Source: JAJPKK01 sp963802745 (GTDB lineage: Bacteria; Pseudomonadota; Alphaproteobacteria; Rhizobiales; Xanthobacteraceae). From it: DNA of 64,000 nt. Of the stretch, positions 53,168 through 62,960 are shown in pieces. The translations under genes and the position numbers were made by a program. The stretch is from positions 124,001 to 188,000 of the forward strand of contig CAWDKL010000070.1 in the NCBI GenBank assembly GCA_963802745.1, in the 5' to 3' direction. The stretch's first letter is position 1; each line of letters begins with the position of its first letter. Below the pieces are notes generated by a model. That model worked only from the letters and a program-made list of their open reading frames with translations. It was not told the DNA's origin and ran no database searches.

Positions 53168-54145
53168 ATGAAGCGATTTTGGCGCGGCGCGGCGGGCGTA
53201 CTCCTGGCGGCGCTGATGCTTGCCGGTGTCCATGGACCGCTGGCACAGGAATGGCCCACCCGGCCGGTCCGGCTCGTCACCCCGCTTGCCGCCGGCGGCG
53301 CCGCCGATGCGATCGGGCACGCGGTCGGTGACGCATTCACCGCCGCCACCAGGCTGCCGATGGTCATCGACAGCCGGCCGGGCGGCGGGGGTACCTTGGC
53401 GGCGGTCACCGTGGCGCGCGCCGAACCTGACGGCACCACCCTGCTGCTGGGCACGGCCGCGGCCCTCAATGTCGCGCCGGTGCTGGCGAAGAATTTTCCC
53501 GCCGATCTGGTCACGAGCCTCACGCCGCTGAGTCTTGCGGTCGAGCTGCCGATGTGCCTGCTGGTGAACAAATCGCTCCCCGTGAGCAACATCACCGAGT
53601 TGGTTGCCTACGCCAAGGCACATCCGGGCCTCGCCTTTGGCAGCTCTGGCCCCAACACCGTTCACCATATCGCCGGCGAGTTCCTCAAAGTTCATGCCGG
53701 GATCGATCTGGTGCACGTCCCCTACCGGGGCGGCGCGCCGGCCATGACGGACCTGCTGGCTGGGCAAATCCCGATCCTGTTCGCCACGCTGTCAACCGCG
53801 CTGCCCTATATCGACAGCGGCGCCGTCAAGGTGATCGGCATGGTGGAGGCAAAACGCTCGCGGCGGCGGCCCGACATTCCGACCATCGGGGAAGGACTTC
53901 CGGGCTACGCCATGCCGCAATCCTGGGTCGGCTTCCTGGGACCGCCGAAAATGCCGGCCGCGCTGGTGTCGCGCATGAACGCCGAATTGGTGGCTGCGAC
54001 CGCGGCGCCGCGATCGCGCAAGATTCTTGAGGAGGCCGGCTTCGAGGTGGTCACCAGTTCGCCGCAGCAGTTCGCCGACCTCGTCAAGGCGAACCTTGCG
54101 CTGTACCGGAAGATCACCGCGCAAGCCGGCATCGAGCCGCAATAG
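53168..54145 (+). CDS. Bug-family periplasmic solute-binding protein
   Basis: The 325-residue protein has a signal peptide (GVLLAALMLAGVHGPLAQ) and the Bug motifs EWPTRPVRLVTPLAAGGAAD, IDSRPGGGGTLAAVTVA and VHVPYRGGAPAMTDLLAGQ. It would bind a small organic acid in the periplasm. No TctA/TctB genes are present. An FAD-dependent oxidoreductase starts 19 bp after its stop, so the two are probably co-transcribed and the ligand may be that enzyme's substrate. The ATG at 53168 follows GGAGGAGGCGCA. Confidence 0.92.
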   Translation: MKRFWRGAAGVLLAALMLAGVHGPLAQEWPTRPVRLVTPLAAGGAADAIGHAVGDAFTAATRLPMVIDSRPGGGGTLAAVTVARAEPDGTTLLLGTAAALNVAPVLAKNFPADLVTSLTPLSLAVELPMCLLVNKSLPVSNITELVAYAKAHPGLAFGSSGPNTVHHIAGEFLKVHAGIDLVHVPYRGGAPAMTDLLAGQIPILFATLSTALPYIDSGAVKVIGMVEAKRSRRRPDIPTIGEGLPGYAMPQSWVGFLGPPKMPAALVSRMNAELVAATAAPRSRKILEEAGFEVVTSSPQQFADLVKANLALYRKITAQAGIEPQ

Positions 54146-54164
54146 GCCACACCTGGAAGCCCCG

Positions 54165-55568
54165 ATGTCCACCTACCGGCTCACCCGCGATATTCCGGTC
54201 GAGGAATACGACATACTCGTTGCGGGCGGCGGGCCGGCCGGCAGCGCCGCCGCCATCTGCGCGGCCCGGCTCGGCGCCAAAGTGCTGTTGGCGGAAGCGA
54301 CCGGCTGCCTCGGCGGCATGGGCACCTCGGGGCTCGTCGCTACCTTCGGACCGATCTCGGACGGACGGCGCATGCTGGTCGGCGGCTTCATGCGCGAACT
54401 GGTGCTCTCGATGCATCAGCGCGGCGCGCTAGGACCCCACGTGGTCGCGGAATTCCTGCACAGCCAGCTCAATCGCTGGGTGCCGTTCCGGCCCGAGGCG
54501 CTCAAGCGCCTGCTCGACGAGATGGCGCTGGATGCCGGCGTCGAGGTGCGGTTCTTTACTCGGGTTATCGACGCAGAAGCTTCGGGCGGCCGCGTCGAGG
54601 GCGCGATGATCAGCAATGTGGAAGGCTACCGGTTCATCCGCGCCAAAACCTTCATCGATGCCACCGGCGATGCCGCGCTGTCCGATCTCGCCGGCGCCGC
54701 CTGCAAGGTGATTGCGCGCGATATCGAAGCCATTGCGCCGAGCACGCTGTGCTCGCTGTTTGCCGGCATGAATTGGGACGACCCGGCCTATGGGGACGAC
54801 TGGCGCGGCATCGACAAGGTCAAGGCCTTTGCCAAGCGACAGCTGCACCAGGCGATCGCCGATGGGCATTTTTCGCAAGCCGACCGTTTCATGCCCGGCA
54901 TGAACAAGATCGGCAAACATGCCGCCCAGCTCAATGGCGGCCACATCTTCAATCTCAACGGATTGTCGGCCCGTTCGCTCTCCGACGGCATGATGGCCGG
55001 GCGCAAGCTTGCGGTCGAATATCTGGAGTTCTTTCGCAAATACGTGCCGGGCTGCGCGGAATTGGAATTACTCACCACCGCGCCCGTGATGGGGGTGCGC
55101 GACACCCGAAGAATTGTCGGGGAATTCGAACTGGGAATTGAGGATTTCCGCGCCGCGCGCCAGTTCCCGGACCAGGTCGCGGTCTATAACCGCCCGACCG
55201 ATGTGCATCCGACCGACACATCGGAGAAGGAATATCAGCGCTTCCTGCACGATTTCGAGGGGTTTCACGGCCTCGGCGAGGGCGATTGTCTCGGCGTGCC
55301 CTACGGCATTTTGGTGCCGAAGGGGTGGTCCAATCTGTGGGTCGCGGGGCGCTGCCATTCGAGCGACACCAAGGTGCACGGCTCGATCCGCGCCCAATCG
55401 GCGGCTTACATGATGGGCCAAGCCGCCGCGACCGCCGCCGTGCAGTCGATCCGCACCGGCGAGCCTGCCTGCGACCTCGACACCGAGCAACTGGTGCTGA
55501 CGCTGCGCGCCAACGGCGCGTATTTGCCGCAGGCGGCGTTATCCAAGACGATGACGAGGGTAAAATGA
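54165..55568 (+). CDS. FAD-dependent oxidoreductase
   Basis: The 467-residue protein has an N-terminal FAD-binding motif, DILVAGGGPAGSAAAICAAR, then GCLGGMGTSGLVATFGP and an FAD-contacting C-terminal segment (NLWVAGRCHSSDTKVHGSIR). This is the FAD-dependent oxidoreductase family often annotated near Bug proteins in soil bacteria. The substrate is unknown. A diverged 77-bp remnant of the same start region lies at 57814. It shares an operon with the Bug gene. Confidence 0.88.
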   Translation: MSTYRLTRDIPVEEYDILVAGGGPAGSAAAICAARLGAKVLLAEATGCLGGMGTSGLVATFGPISDGRRMLVGGFMRELVLSMHQRGALGPHVVAEFLHSQLNRWVPFRPEALKRLLDEMALDAGVEVRFFTRVIDAEASGGRVEGAMISNVEGYRFIRAKTFIDATGDAALSDLAGAACKVIARDIEAIAPSTLCSLFAGMNWDDPAYGDDWRGIDKVKAFAKRQLHQAIADGHFSQADRFMPGMNKIGKHAAQLNGGHIFNLNGLSARSLSDGMMAGRKLAVEYLEFFRKYVPGCAELELLTTAPVMGVRDTRRIVGEFELGIEDFRAARQFPDQVAVYNRPTDVHPTDTSEKEYQRFLHDFEGFHGLGEGDCLGVPYGILVPKGWSNLWVAGRCHSSDTKVHGSIRAQSAAYMMGQAAATAAVQSIRTGEPACDLDTEQLVLTLRANGAYLPQAALSKTMTRVK

Positions 55569-55658
55569 CCGCAAACCGGCAGCAAATATGGCCGGTTGCT
55601 CACCGCGCAGAATGCGGTGAAAAGTCGGGCAGGCCCGAGGGAGTGGTCCGCCATGCTC

Positions 55659-55691
55659 CGTCAAAGGACCGTTGAACGGTCCTTTGACGGT
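55659..55691. terminator. Perfect 33-bp palindrome between convergent genes
   Basis: CCGTCAAAGGACCGTT (55659-55674) and AACGGTCCTTTGACGG (55676-55691) are perfect 16-bp arms with a single base between them. It sits between the FAD oxidoreductase and the convergent propeller-like gene. A bidirectional terminator is likely, although there is no T run. Confidence 0.65.
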
Positions 55692-55792
55692 AAAGCGACG
55701 GCAGCGCTTTTACGCGTCCATGCCGGTCCGCATCCGCGCGTTGCGATGCCCGAGCGCACCTAACCCGAGGAGCCGGCTCCTGGCTGTTTAGC

Positions 55793-57413
55793 TCAAGGTT
55801 GGGGCGCCGCCAGATAGCCTCTGGGGAATTGCAGCTGGAACCGGCCGATGGAGCGATAGTCACCGAGGTTGTTGCTCGGCTGCGGGGTGTTGTAGCCGGC
55901 GAACACGATCGTCACGGTGTGATCGTCGGCGTAGATCGCCTGCGGGTCGTAGGCGCGGCCGCTGAAGAAGTTGGCGGTGTAGCCGCCGGTCGGCGGATTG
56001 GGTCCCGTCGGCGGCGTCCACGGCGCGACCTGGGCCGGGGTCAGCAGGTTGAACCTGGGAGACGTTCACAAGCGGCGCATTTAAGGGGTAGGTTCAATTC
56101 GGTGTGACCGACGTATTGGTGACCCGATCGGTAGAGAGGATCGGATTGTCGAGCGCGTTGAATACCGTCCAAGACTGCAGGTCGGCCGCGCTCGTGACGG
56201 GGTTCGTGGTCTCCGCGTAGCCGATGTAGTGGAACCCATCCAAATCGTTGTCGAGGCAGTTGCCGGCGCCGAAGAACATAGCGACTTTGCCGCTGGCGAG
56301 CCGAATGAGACTGCCGCTACCGAGCCAACGGGTGCCACTGTAGGACGTCGTTCCGGGATTGAACAGGCCGGACGCCGGGCCGATGTCGGTGAAATTGATA
56401 CCATCCGTGGTGGTGGCCACGCGGATGGTGATCAAATCGTGGTTCGCCTTGCGCGCCGAGCCGTTGATCAAATTCGTCAGCGCATAAGAGGGTGTCTTGG
56501 GGCACGCCGTGTAGCCCGCGTCCGTGTCCGCAGTCGCCGACGTGTTTTTTGACACATAAACGACCGTGGTCGTGCCGCCGACGGTGAGCGCGCCGATGAA
56601 CGCGTCGGGATCGATCAGCCCCGAGGTCAGCTTATATGGGGCCTGCAGGGTCGGATAGTTGCCCGAAATCGGGACGTTGCCCGGGGCTAGCGGACTCTGG
56701 TACCCTTTAGCAGGGAGTAACGCCAGCAGCGAACCGGGCACACCGACCGACGGCAGCTGATGGACCACGAGCGGCGACAAATCGATAAAGCCGTTGGCGC
56801 GGTTGAGCTGGTAAAGGAATTGCCGGTTGTTGACCGTGAGGACCACCGGATGGCCGAGGCCGTTATCCGCAGCGTTGTTGGCATTGGAACCGTAGGCCGT
56901 CTTCTTCGGCACACCCAGCACCGGGACGCTCACGTTGAGGTTATCCGGGTCGGTGTCATCCCACGGACAATAGGTGTTGAGCCCCAGTGCCATGCCGGTG
57001 AAAGTCCAGGTCACGCCGCCATCGCTCGAGATCGCCGTCACTACGGCTTCCTGCTCGTTGCGCGGGCGATAATCGAAGAATCCTTCGAGGATGGGGCCGT
57101 TCCGGCGCACGAAGGGAAAATAATAGGGCTGCATGACGCTCAGGCCGTAATTGACCGCGACCTGGCCAATGACGGAGCAGTAGCCCTTGTAGGGAAACCC
57201 CGACCCCGCATAGGGCGGCCCGGACGTAGTCGGCTTGATGCCGGAGGCGTCGCGCGGGAAGGCGCTTTCGTGCAGCGTCCACGGGCCGCTGCGGATTTTG
57301 GATTGGGCGATGCTGTTCGGCACGTAAGTGATCGTCGGTCCGGCCGGCTCGGAGGCCTGCGCGCCCGCGGTCAGAGCGATGACGGCGGTAGCGCCGAGAA
57401 GCGTGCTCTTCAT
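55793..57413 (-). CDS. Secreted propeller-like protein with nonsense codon and frameshift near the end
   Basis: From the ATG at 57413 the protein has a signal peptide (LLGATAVIALTAGAQASE) and 439 residues up to a TGA at 56094-56096. Segments such as ISSDGGVTWTFTGMALG, TTTDGINFTDIGPASG and KVAMFFGAGNC suggest a sialidase or GH43-like beta-propeller. Coding character continues after the TGA (TYPLNAPLVNVS). After one surplus C at 56057-56059 it continues as RFNLLTPAQVAPWTPPTG and reaches a stop at 55793-55795. The gene is either broken or misread. Function unknown. Confidence 0.65.
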
Positions 57414-57813
57414 GCGAAATTGTCCTTCATTTGAGGATGGCCCGGGGGCGCAAAGTTGCAAGGCAGACGCAACCCGGCCGCCAGTGTGGCGCATAGCACC
57501 GCGTGTCTGACAGTTTTGTGACCCGGGCTGACGCCAATGGTCGGCGGGTGCCGGACATGGGAGATGTAGTCGAGTTGGAGCCGTCGTCGCGGAGGCCGTC
57601 GTTTTTACGCCCATTGATCGTTCGCCCTCAAAGCAGCCCGATTGTCCACGGCGCGCCGACGCCCGTTACGGAAGCGCAGCCGGAAATTTGTGTGCCCGTT
57701 CATTCCGATGATGCCGACGCTGCCGGGGACCGATCGACGGCCAGCGCGAGCGGGCGATTGCTTACGGTAATTCCGCTCGAGAATTCGGTCATCTGCCGGC
57801 ATAGGAACCACCG

Positions 57814-57890
57814 ATGTCAACGTACCGGCTGATATTCCAATCGAAGGATACGATGTGCTTGTCGCGGGCGGCGGACCGGCCGGCAGTGCC
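57814..57890 (+). pseudogene. Remnant of an FAD-dependent oxidoreductase start
   Basis: The 77 bp align to 54165-54248 at 64 of 77 positions once a 7-base deletion is allowed. Ten of the 13 differences fall at third codon positions. With the deletion corrected it reads DIPIEGYDVLVAGGGPAGSA, the FAD-binding start of the intact gene. Similarity ends abruptly at 57890. The pattern indicates an old paralog that decayed after a period of selection. Confidence 0.75.
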
Positions 57891-57961
57891 AATCTTGAAT
57901 AATTCCAAATTAATTCTACCCGGTCCAAGCTCGTCAATCTACTGCAGGCGCCCGCCATCAT

Positions 57962-57978
57962 TTTAGAGCGATTCAAAT
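57962..57978. promoter_or_regulatory. Irr-box-like motif upstream of the small 58044 gene
   Basis: TTTAGAGCGATTCAAAT resembles the iron control element bound by Irr in Bradyrhizobium (TTTAGAAnnnTTCTAAA as I recall it), with three mismatches. The position, 66 bp upstream of a start codon, fits a regulatory site. Confidence 0.35.
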
Positions 57979-58043
57979 AACGGTCGCATTCTTACTCTGA
58001 TATCTAATGTATTCTACATGGCCCTAATGATGGACCAATCCAG

Positions 58044-58283
58044 ATGGATGAATTGAATGGCCGCATGATCGCGTGCCAGCTCTTGATCACCGGATTGATA
58101 GCAAGAGTTGCAAACGGCTCGCCGGACCCGCTTGCGTTCCTCAATGATTTTCGCGACGAAATCAAAGCCGTGGCAAATCAGGTCAGAATTCACGGCAGCG
58201 CCGACACCCGCCAGGTCCGGCAGGTCGCGCAGAAAACCATCGACGAGATGTTTTCCTTGATGAAGCCTCCCAGCACCGATTGA
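58044..58283 (+). CDS. Small helical protein of unknown function
   Basis: The 79-residue protein is predicted helical throughout (GRMIACQLLITGLIARVANG, NDFRDEIKAVANQV, QKTIDEMFSLM) with no signal peptide. It lies between two Irr-box-like motifs and upstream of the iron-uptake operon, so iron regulation is possible. No family is recognised. The start has no strong ribosome-binding site (AATCCAG). Confidence 0.6.
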   Translation: MDELNGRMIACQLLITGLIARVANGSPDPLAFLNDFRDEIKAVANQVRIHGSADTRQVRQVAQKTIDEMFSLMKPPSTD

Positions 58284-58323
58284 GCGGACGGCTACTTTGG
58301 AAGCGTTCCATTCTTAAGCCGGA

Positions 58324-58340
58324 TTTAGAATTGTTCGAGA
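58324..58340. promoter_or_regulatory. Irr-box-like motif upstream of the iron-uptake operon
   Basis: TTTAGAATTGTTCGAGA lies 125 bp upstream of the TonB-receptor start. The left half TTTAGAA is exact and the right half TTCGAGA differs from TTCTAAA at two positions. Irr is the usual iron regulator in Hyphomicrobiales, so control of the receptor operon by Irr is inferred. Confidence 0.4.
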
Positions 58341-58464
58341 CTATAGCGTATTAATTGGAGTGAATTTAATTGATTTTTACAGATGCTCTTCCTATCAAAG
58401 TTAACGGAATTTCCTGGGGGCGTACACCGCGTGAATGCGGGTTCCGGTGTGGGGGCCAAATGAA

Positions 58465-60925
58465 ATGAGTAACGTGAAGGTGCCAAGATCCTTACGTTCG
58501 AGCATTGTGGTGCTCAACGAAAATCCCGAGCTGGACTGCTCTCTCAAGATCACGGTCGCCGCCATCATGGCGGCGGGTTCGATCACGGGTGCGGAAGCCC
58601 AGGACGCCCCGTTGCCCCCGGTGACCATCGATGCGCCGGTCGCGCGGCCGCGCCCTCCTGCGGCCAAGCCGAGCCCGGAGCATCTGCGCGCTCGCGCGGC
58701 GCTGCGGCAAATTACGCGCGAGCGGGAAAAAGAAAGACAGGCGCGTACGGCACCGTCATCGACACCCGCACCTGCCGGCGCCGGCGCGACTGCCGCTGCC
58801 CCCGACGGCGACCCCTATGCCAATCCTGCCGCTCCCTATCAGGCCAACCGTCTTTCGTCGGCGAAATTCCCCGAGCCGCTTGTGAATACGCCGAGAAGCG
58901 TCACGGTTATTACCAGGGAAATTCTGGATGATAAGAACGCTACGACACTCAAGGAGATCGGCCGCAGCACCGCCGGCGTGACGCTGGGAACCGGTGAGGG
59001 CGGGAGCGCGTTCGGAGATCGCTTTTTCATTCGCGGCTTCGATGCCCGCAATGACGTGTTCCTCGATGGGATACGCGATCCCGCCGTCAGCATCCGTGAG
59101 AATTTCTTTACCGAGCAGATCGAAATCCTGCGGGGACCAGGTTCATCCTTCGCGGGCCGCGGCACCACGGGCGGCGCCATCAATATCGTCACCAAGCAGG
59201 CGGTCGATAGCAATTTCTACAATGCTCAGACCACGCTCGGTACCGACATGACGCGGCGCATCACCATCGATGCCAACCAAGTCATCACCCCGACCTTCTC
59301 GATGCGGGTCGGACGGCATGTTCCAGAAGGCCGACGTGGCGGGCCGCGACTTTATCTACGACGATCGCTGGGGCGGTCTGGTCGCGGCCAAGTGGACGCC
59401 GAGCGACGCCGTGAAATTCACCGCGAACTACATCCATACCGACATTGATTCGCTGCCGGACTTCGGCGTCCCCTACAACAGGCCGGCGCTCGCGCCATGG
59501 ACCGACACCGGGGTCCCGCGCAACACGTGGTACGGCTTCGTGAACCGCGATTTTCAAAAAGCCACCCAGGACATCGGGACCCTCTATGGCGAAGCCGCAA
59601 TCAATGATCACCTGACGGTGACAAATAAATTCCGGCAGCAGGAGTCGGTTCTGAACTACATCGGAACGCTTCCCGAGGCGGCCACCAATGGGTTGCCGGG
59701 CTACGTGAACCTCAATCCTCAGAGCCGCTACCAAGTCGCCGACGTCACCGCCGACCAGACCGAAGCATTGCTGAAATTCGACACGGGACCGGTCAAACAT
59801 TCGGCCGTGCTCGGCACTGAGTTTTCGCGCGAACGCGTCAGCATCGATAGCTATACCGGCCTTGCATCGGAAGCCATCGGAGCCGGATCATTCACCGCCT
59901 CGGGCAGTCTGATCAATCAATCGGTTTTCAGCCCGCCCAATTTGCTGCCATTTACCGCCAGCCCGGCGTTAACCGGCACCCCGACGGTCATTCCGGTCAC
60001 GACCCAGAGCCTCTACCTGATCGAAACCGCAAACTATAATGATCTCGTCATCCTGAACGGCGGCGTTCGCTACGACGACTACCATGTCAGCGCCACCAAG
60101 GCGGCATCGACCGTCGCCTTGTCGTCCGGGCTCGTCAACTACAATCTCGGCGCCGTCTTCAAGCCCTTGCCGAACACCAGCTTCTATGCGGCATATGCGA
60201 CATCCTCCAATCCGGTCGGCGCCGAACTCGACGGCACATCCAGCACTTATGGCGGTTTGAACCCGACGGCGACCGTCAACCAGATTTTCGCTCCTCAACA
60301 AAATCAAGCCTATGAAATCGGCAACAAATGGGAGCTGTTCGACAAACGTCTTCTCGTCACCGGCGCCCTGTTTCGAACCGACATAGAAAACGCACGCGAG
60401 GTGGTCCCAAAAACTGCTCCGGGCAGTTCCGTCCCATTGCCAAATGCCGGCCAGATCGTCGCCGGTCAGGCCGCCTATGTCCAAGGCATCGATCTCGAAG
60501 CGGCCGGCAAGATCACCGACCGGTGGAGCCTATTTGGCGGCCTGGTGCTGATGCGATCGGCCATAACCCAATCCGTAGTTCCAGGCGACGTCGGCGACAG
60601 ACTTGCCAACATCGCTCACCAGTCCTTCAATACGCTCGTGAAATACCAAGCTACCGATAATATCGAGGTTGGAGGCCAAGCGATTTATGCGTCGAAAATT
60701 TATGGGGGCACGCTGCTGGCAGCCAACCAAGGCACCGTTCTTCCGGACCATTGGCGCTTCGACGCCTTCGTCGAATTCAAGATCAACAAGAACTGGACGA
60801 CGAAGTTTTTCATCAACAACATCTTCAACAAGACCTACTACGACGCCTTCTATCAAAGCGCGTCACCGTTCGTTCTCATTGCACCGGGCCGCGTCGCTTC
60901 CTGGGTGCTGCAGGCGAAGTTTTAG
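58465..60925 (+). CDS. TonB-dependent siderophore receptor (frameshifted)
   Basis: The restored protein has about 819 residues. An N-terminal export region contains the TonB box PPVTIDAP. The plug domain (VNTPRSVTVITREILDD, FFIRGFDARNDVFLDGIRD, EILRGPGSSFAGRGTTGG) and a 22-strand beta barrel ending VASWVLQAKF follow. The plug and barrel resemble Fiu-type catecholate receptors. At 59311-59312 one extra G breaks the frame: TFSMRV continues as DGMFQKADVAGRDFIYDD. It heads the operon with piuC, exbB, exbD and tonB. Confidence 0.9.
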
Positions 60926-60949
60926 CGTCCGCAAATCCGAGATGCCTGC

Positions 60950-61633
60950 ATGTTGATCTGCATACCGGACGTGCTGAGCAAGACCGACGTCGCGCAATTC
61001 CGCGACGTCATGGATGCTTGCGATTGGGAGGACGGCCGTTCGACCGCGGGCGCCCAGTCGGCCATGGTCAAGCGCAACGAGCAACTGCCGCCCGACAGCG
61101 CGGCAGCGCGACAGTTGGGAGAACGCGTGATCCGCGCCCTCACGGCGAATCCGGTTTTTATCTCGGCCGCAGTCCCGCGTCACATCTTCCCGCCGCTGTT
61201 CAACCGCTACGGTGTCGGACATCATTTCGGCCTGCACGTCGACAATGCGGTACGCGGCGATATCCTGACCGGGACGCGTATCCGGACCGACCTATCGGTG
61301 ACGCTGTTTCTTTCCGAGCCCGATCAGTATGACGGCGGAGAACTGATCGTCGAAGACAATTTTGGCTCCCACGAGATCAAGCTGCCGGCCGGCCACCTGG
61401 TGCTCTATCCGGCAAGCAGCCTGCACATGGTGACGCCGATCACGCGCGGTGTGCGCGTCGCCTCGTTTCTCTGGCTGCAGAGTATGATCCGCGATGCCCA
61501 CGCGCGCGGCATGATCTTCGATCTCGACACCGCGATCCAAGGTCTCGTCGGCCGCATCGGCCGAGACGACCCGCAAACCGTCAAACTGACCGGAATTTAT
61601 CACAATCTCATCCGCTATTGGGCTGAAGTATGA
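60950..61633 (+). CDS. piuC: Fe(II)/2-oxoglutarate-dependent hydroxylase PiuC
   Basis: The 227-residue protein has the iron-binding set His96, Asp98 (GLHVDNA) and His159 (SSLHMVTP) and the 2-oxoglutarate-binding Arg169 (GVRVASF), as in E. coli PiuC/YbiX. It sits directly after a TonB-dependent receptor, as in the fiu-ybiX pair, and is thought to modify the siderophore or a receptor-linked compound. Its stop overlaps the exbB start as ATGA, so translation is coupled. Confidence 0.92.
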   Translation: MLICIPDVLSKTDVAQFRDVMDACDWEDGRSTAGAQSAMVKRNEQLPPDSAAARQLGERVIRALTANPVFISAAVPRHIFPPLFNRYGVGHHFGLHVDNAVRGDILTGTRIRTDLSVTLFLSEPDQYDGGELIVEDNFGSHEIKLPAGHLVLYPASSLHMVTPITRGVRVASFLWLQSMIRDAHARGMIFDLDTAIQGLVGRIGRDDPQTVKLTGIYHNLIRYWAEV

Positions 61634-62409
61634 ACAAGTTGCAATCACGAGCAGCGCTGCATGTGCTTGTCGCGTCGGCGATACTGTCAGTGGTGTCATC
61701 GGCGTGCGCCCAGGCTCCAGTGCTTCGCGAACTGTCGCCTTGGTCGATGTTTCTGTCCGCCGACATCCTGGTAAAGGCCGTGATAGTCAGCCTCGTGTTT
61801 GCGTCGCTTGTGACCTGGACCATCCTTTTCGCTAAGAGCGCTCAATTGTTTTATGCGCGTCGGCGCCTGCGCGACGCGCTCGCTCGCGTTGAGAATGCCA
61901 AGACGCTGACGGAAGCCCAGTTGGCCGCGGGCCGGCAATACAGCCTGGTTTCCGCGTTGGTAGCTGCGGCCACCCAGGAGGTGCGGATGTCGGCCGAAAG
62001 CCTTACCGACGGCGGCATTCAGGCGCGCGCAGCGTCGAGCTTTGCCGAAATCCTGCGTACCGAAGCTCGGGCGGCGCGCCGCGGGATGGGCGCCCTGGCT
62101 ACGATCGGAGCCATCTCGCCCTTCGTCGGCCTGTTTGGCACGGTGTGGGGTATCATGAACAGTTTCATCGGGATTTCGAAGGCCCAGACCACCAATCTTG
62201 CGGTGGTCGCGCCGGGCATTGCGGAGGCGCTGCTGGCCACCGCTATCGGGCTCGCCGCCGCCATCCCGGCCGTGATCATTTACAACCAGTTTTCGCGTAC
62301 CACCAAGGCCTATCTCGATCTCGTCCGCAACGCCGCAAGCGCGGTGGCAAGGCTGCTGTCGCGCGATCTCGATCGCGGCCGCCTCCTGCATTCCCGCAGG
62401 GCGGAATAA
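61630..62409 (+). CDS. exbB: TonB-system energiser ExbB
   Basis: The 259-residue protein has a signal-like N-terminus and three membrane helices, with the MotA/TolQ/ExbB signature FVGLFGTVWGIMNSF and the pore-lining helix GIAEALLATAIGLAAAIPAV. ExbB forms the proton-channel pentamer that powers TonB. The start overlaps the piuC stop, and the stop is followed 3 bp later by exbD. Confidence 0.94.
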   Translation: MNKLQSRAALHVLVASAILSVVSSACAQAPVLRELSPWSMFLSADILVKAVIVSLVFASLVTWTILFAKSAQLFYARRRLRDALARVENAKTLTEAQLAAGRQYSLVSALVAAATQEVRMSAESLTDGGIQARAASSFAEILRTEARAARRGMGALATIGAISPFVGLFGTVWGIMNSFIGISKAQTTNLAVVAPGIAEALLATAIGLAAAIPAVIIYNQFSRTTKAYLDLVRNAASAVARLLSRDLDRGRLLHSRRAE

Positions 62410-62412
62410 CCC

Positions 62413-62911
62413 ATGGGTGCTTCATTCGATAAGGCAGGGGACGGCGGCATCGATATCGCGGCCATCGATGACGATGACGATTTTGCCGAGGCCCATGAGA
62501 TCAATGTGACGCCGTTCATCGACGTCATGCTGGTGCTGCTCATCATCTTCATGGTGGCGGCACCGCTTTCGACCGTCGATCTGCCGGTTGATCTGCCAGT
62601 CATCGACCGCGATCCCGCAAAAGAAACCCGACAAGCCGCTCTACGTCACCATTCAGGCCGATCTCGCGGTCGCCATTGGGGAAACGCCGGTCAAGCGGAT
62701 CGATCTCATCCGTTCGCTCGATGCAACCGTCGAGCCGGATCGAGATCGCCGCATCTTTCTTCGCGCCGATCGCGGGGTACCATACGGCGAACTAATGGAC
62801 ATCCTGGAGATACTGCGTATCGGCGGCTACCTCAAGGTTGCGCTAGTGGCGCTCGAGGGCGGTCCCGACCATCCCACGCCGGCACCAAGTTCGGCGGAGC
62901 CCAAACCTTAG
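62413..62911 (+). CDS. exbD: TonB-system protein ExbD (frameshifted)
   Basis: The restored protein has about 165 residues. The single membrane helix carries the essential aspartate (NVTPFIDVMLVLLIIFMV), followed by a periplasmic domain (KPDKPLYVTIQADLAVAIGE, GVPYGELMDILEILRIGGY). At 62614-62616 one extra C in GATCCCGC breaks the frame: VIDRDP continues as QKKPDKPLYV. ExbD sits in the ExbB pore and transmits the proton motive force to TonB. Confidence 0.9.
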
Positions 62912-62960
62912 TCTGGACCAATCCTTGAGCCCAACACTTAAACCAAGGCTTGGGAATACA

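Larger units (their letters stand above)
57414..58043. other. Intergenic region with a gene remnant and an Irr-box-like motif
   Basis: These 630 bp hold the FAD oxidoreductase remnant at 57814-57890 and the motif at 57962-57978. An open frame from 57503 to 57832 on the + strand has no recognisable family and is not called. The last 150 bp are AT-rich compared with the surroundings. Confidence 0.5.

Noticed and set aside
57503..57832. Possible 109-residue protein on the + strand
   Set aside because: No recognisable family or ribosome-binding site, and it overlaps the FAD oxidoreductase relic in a different frame.
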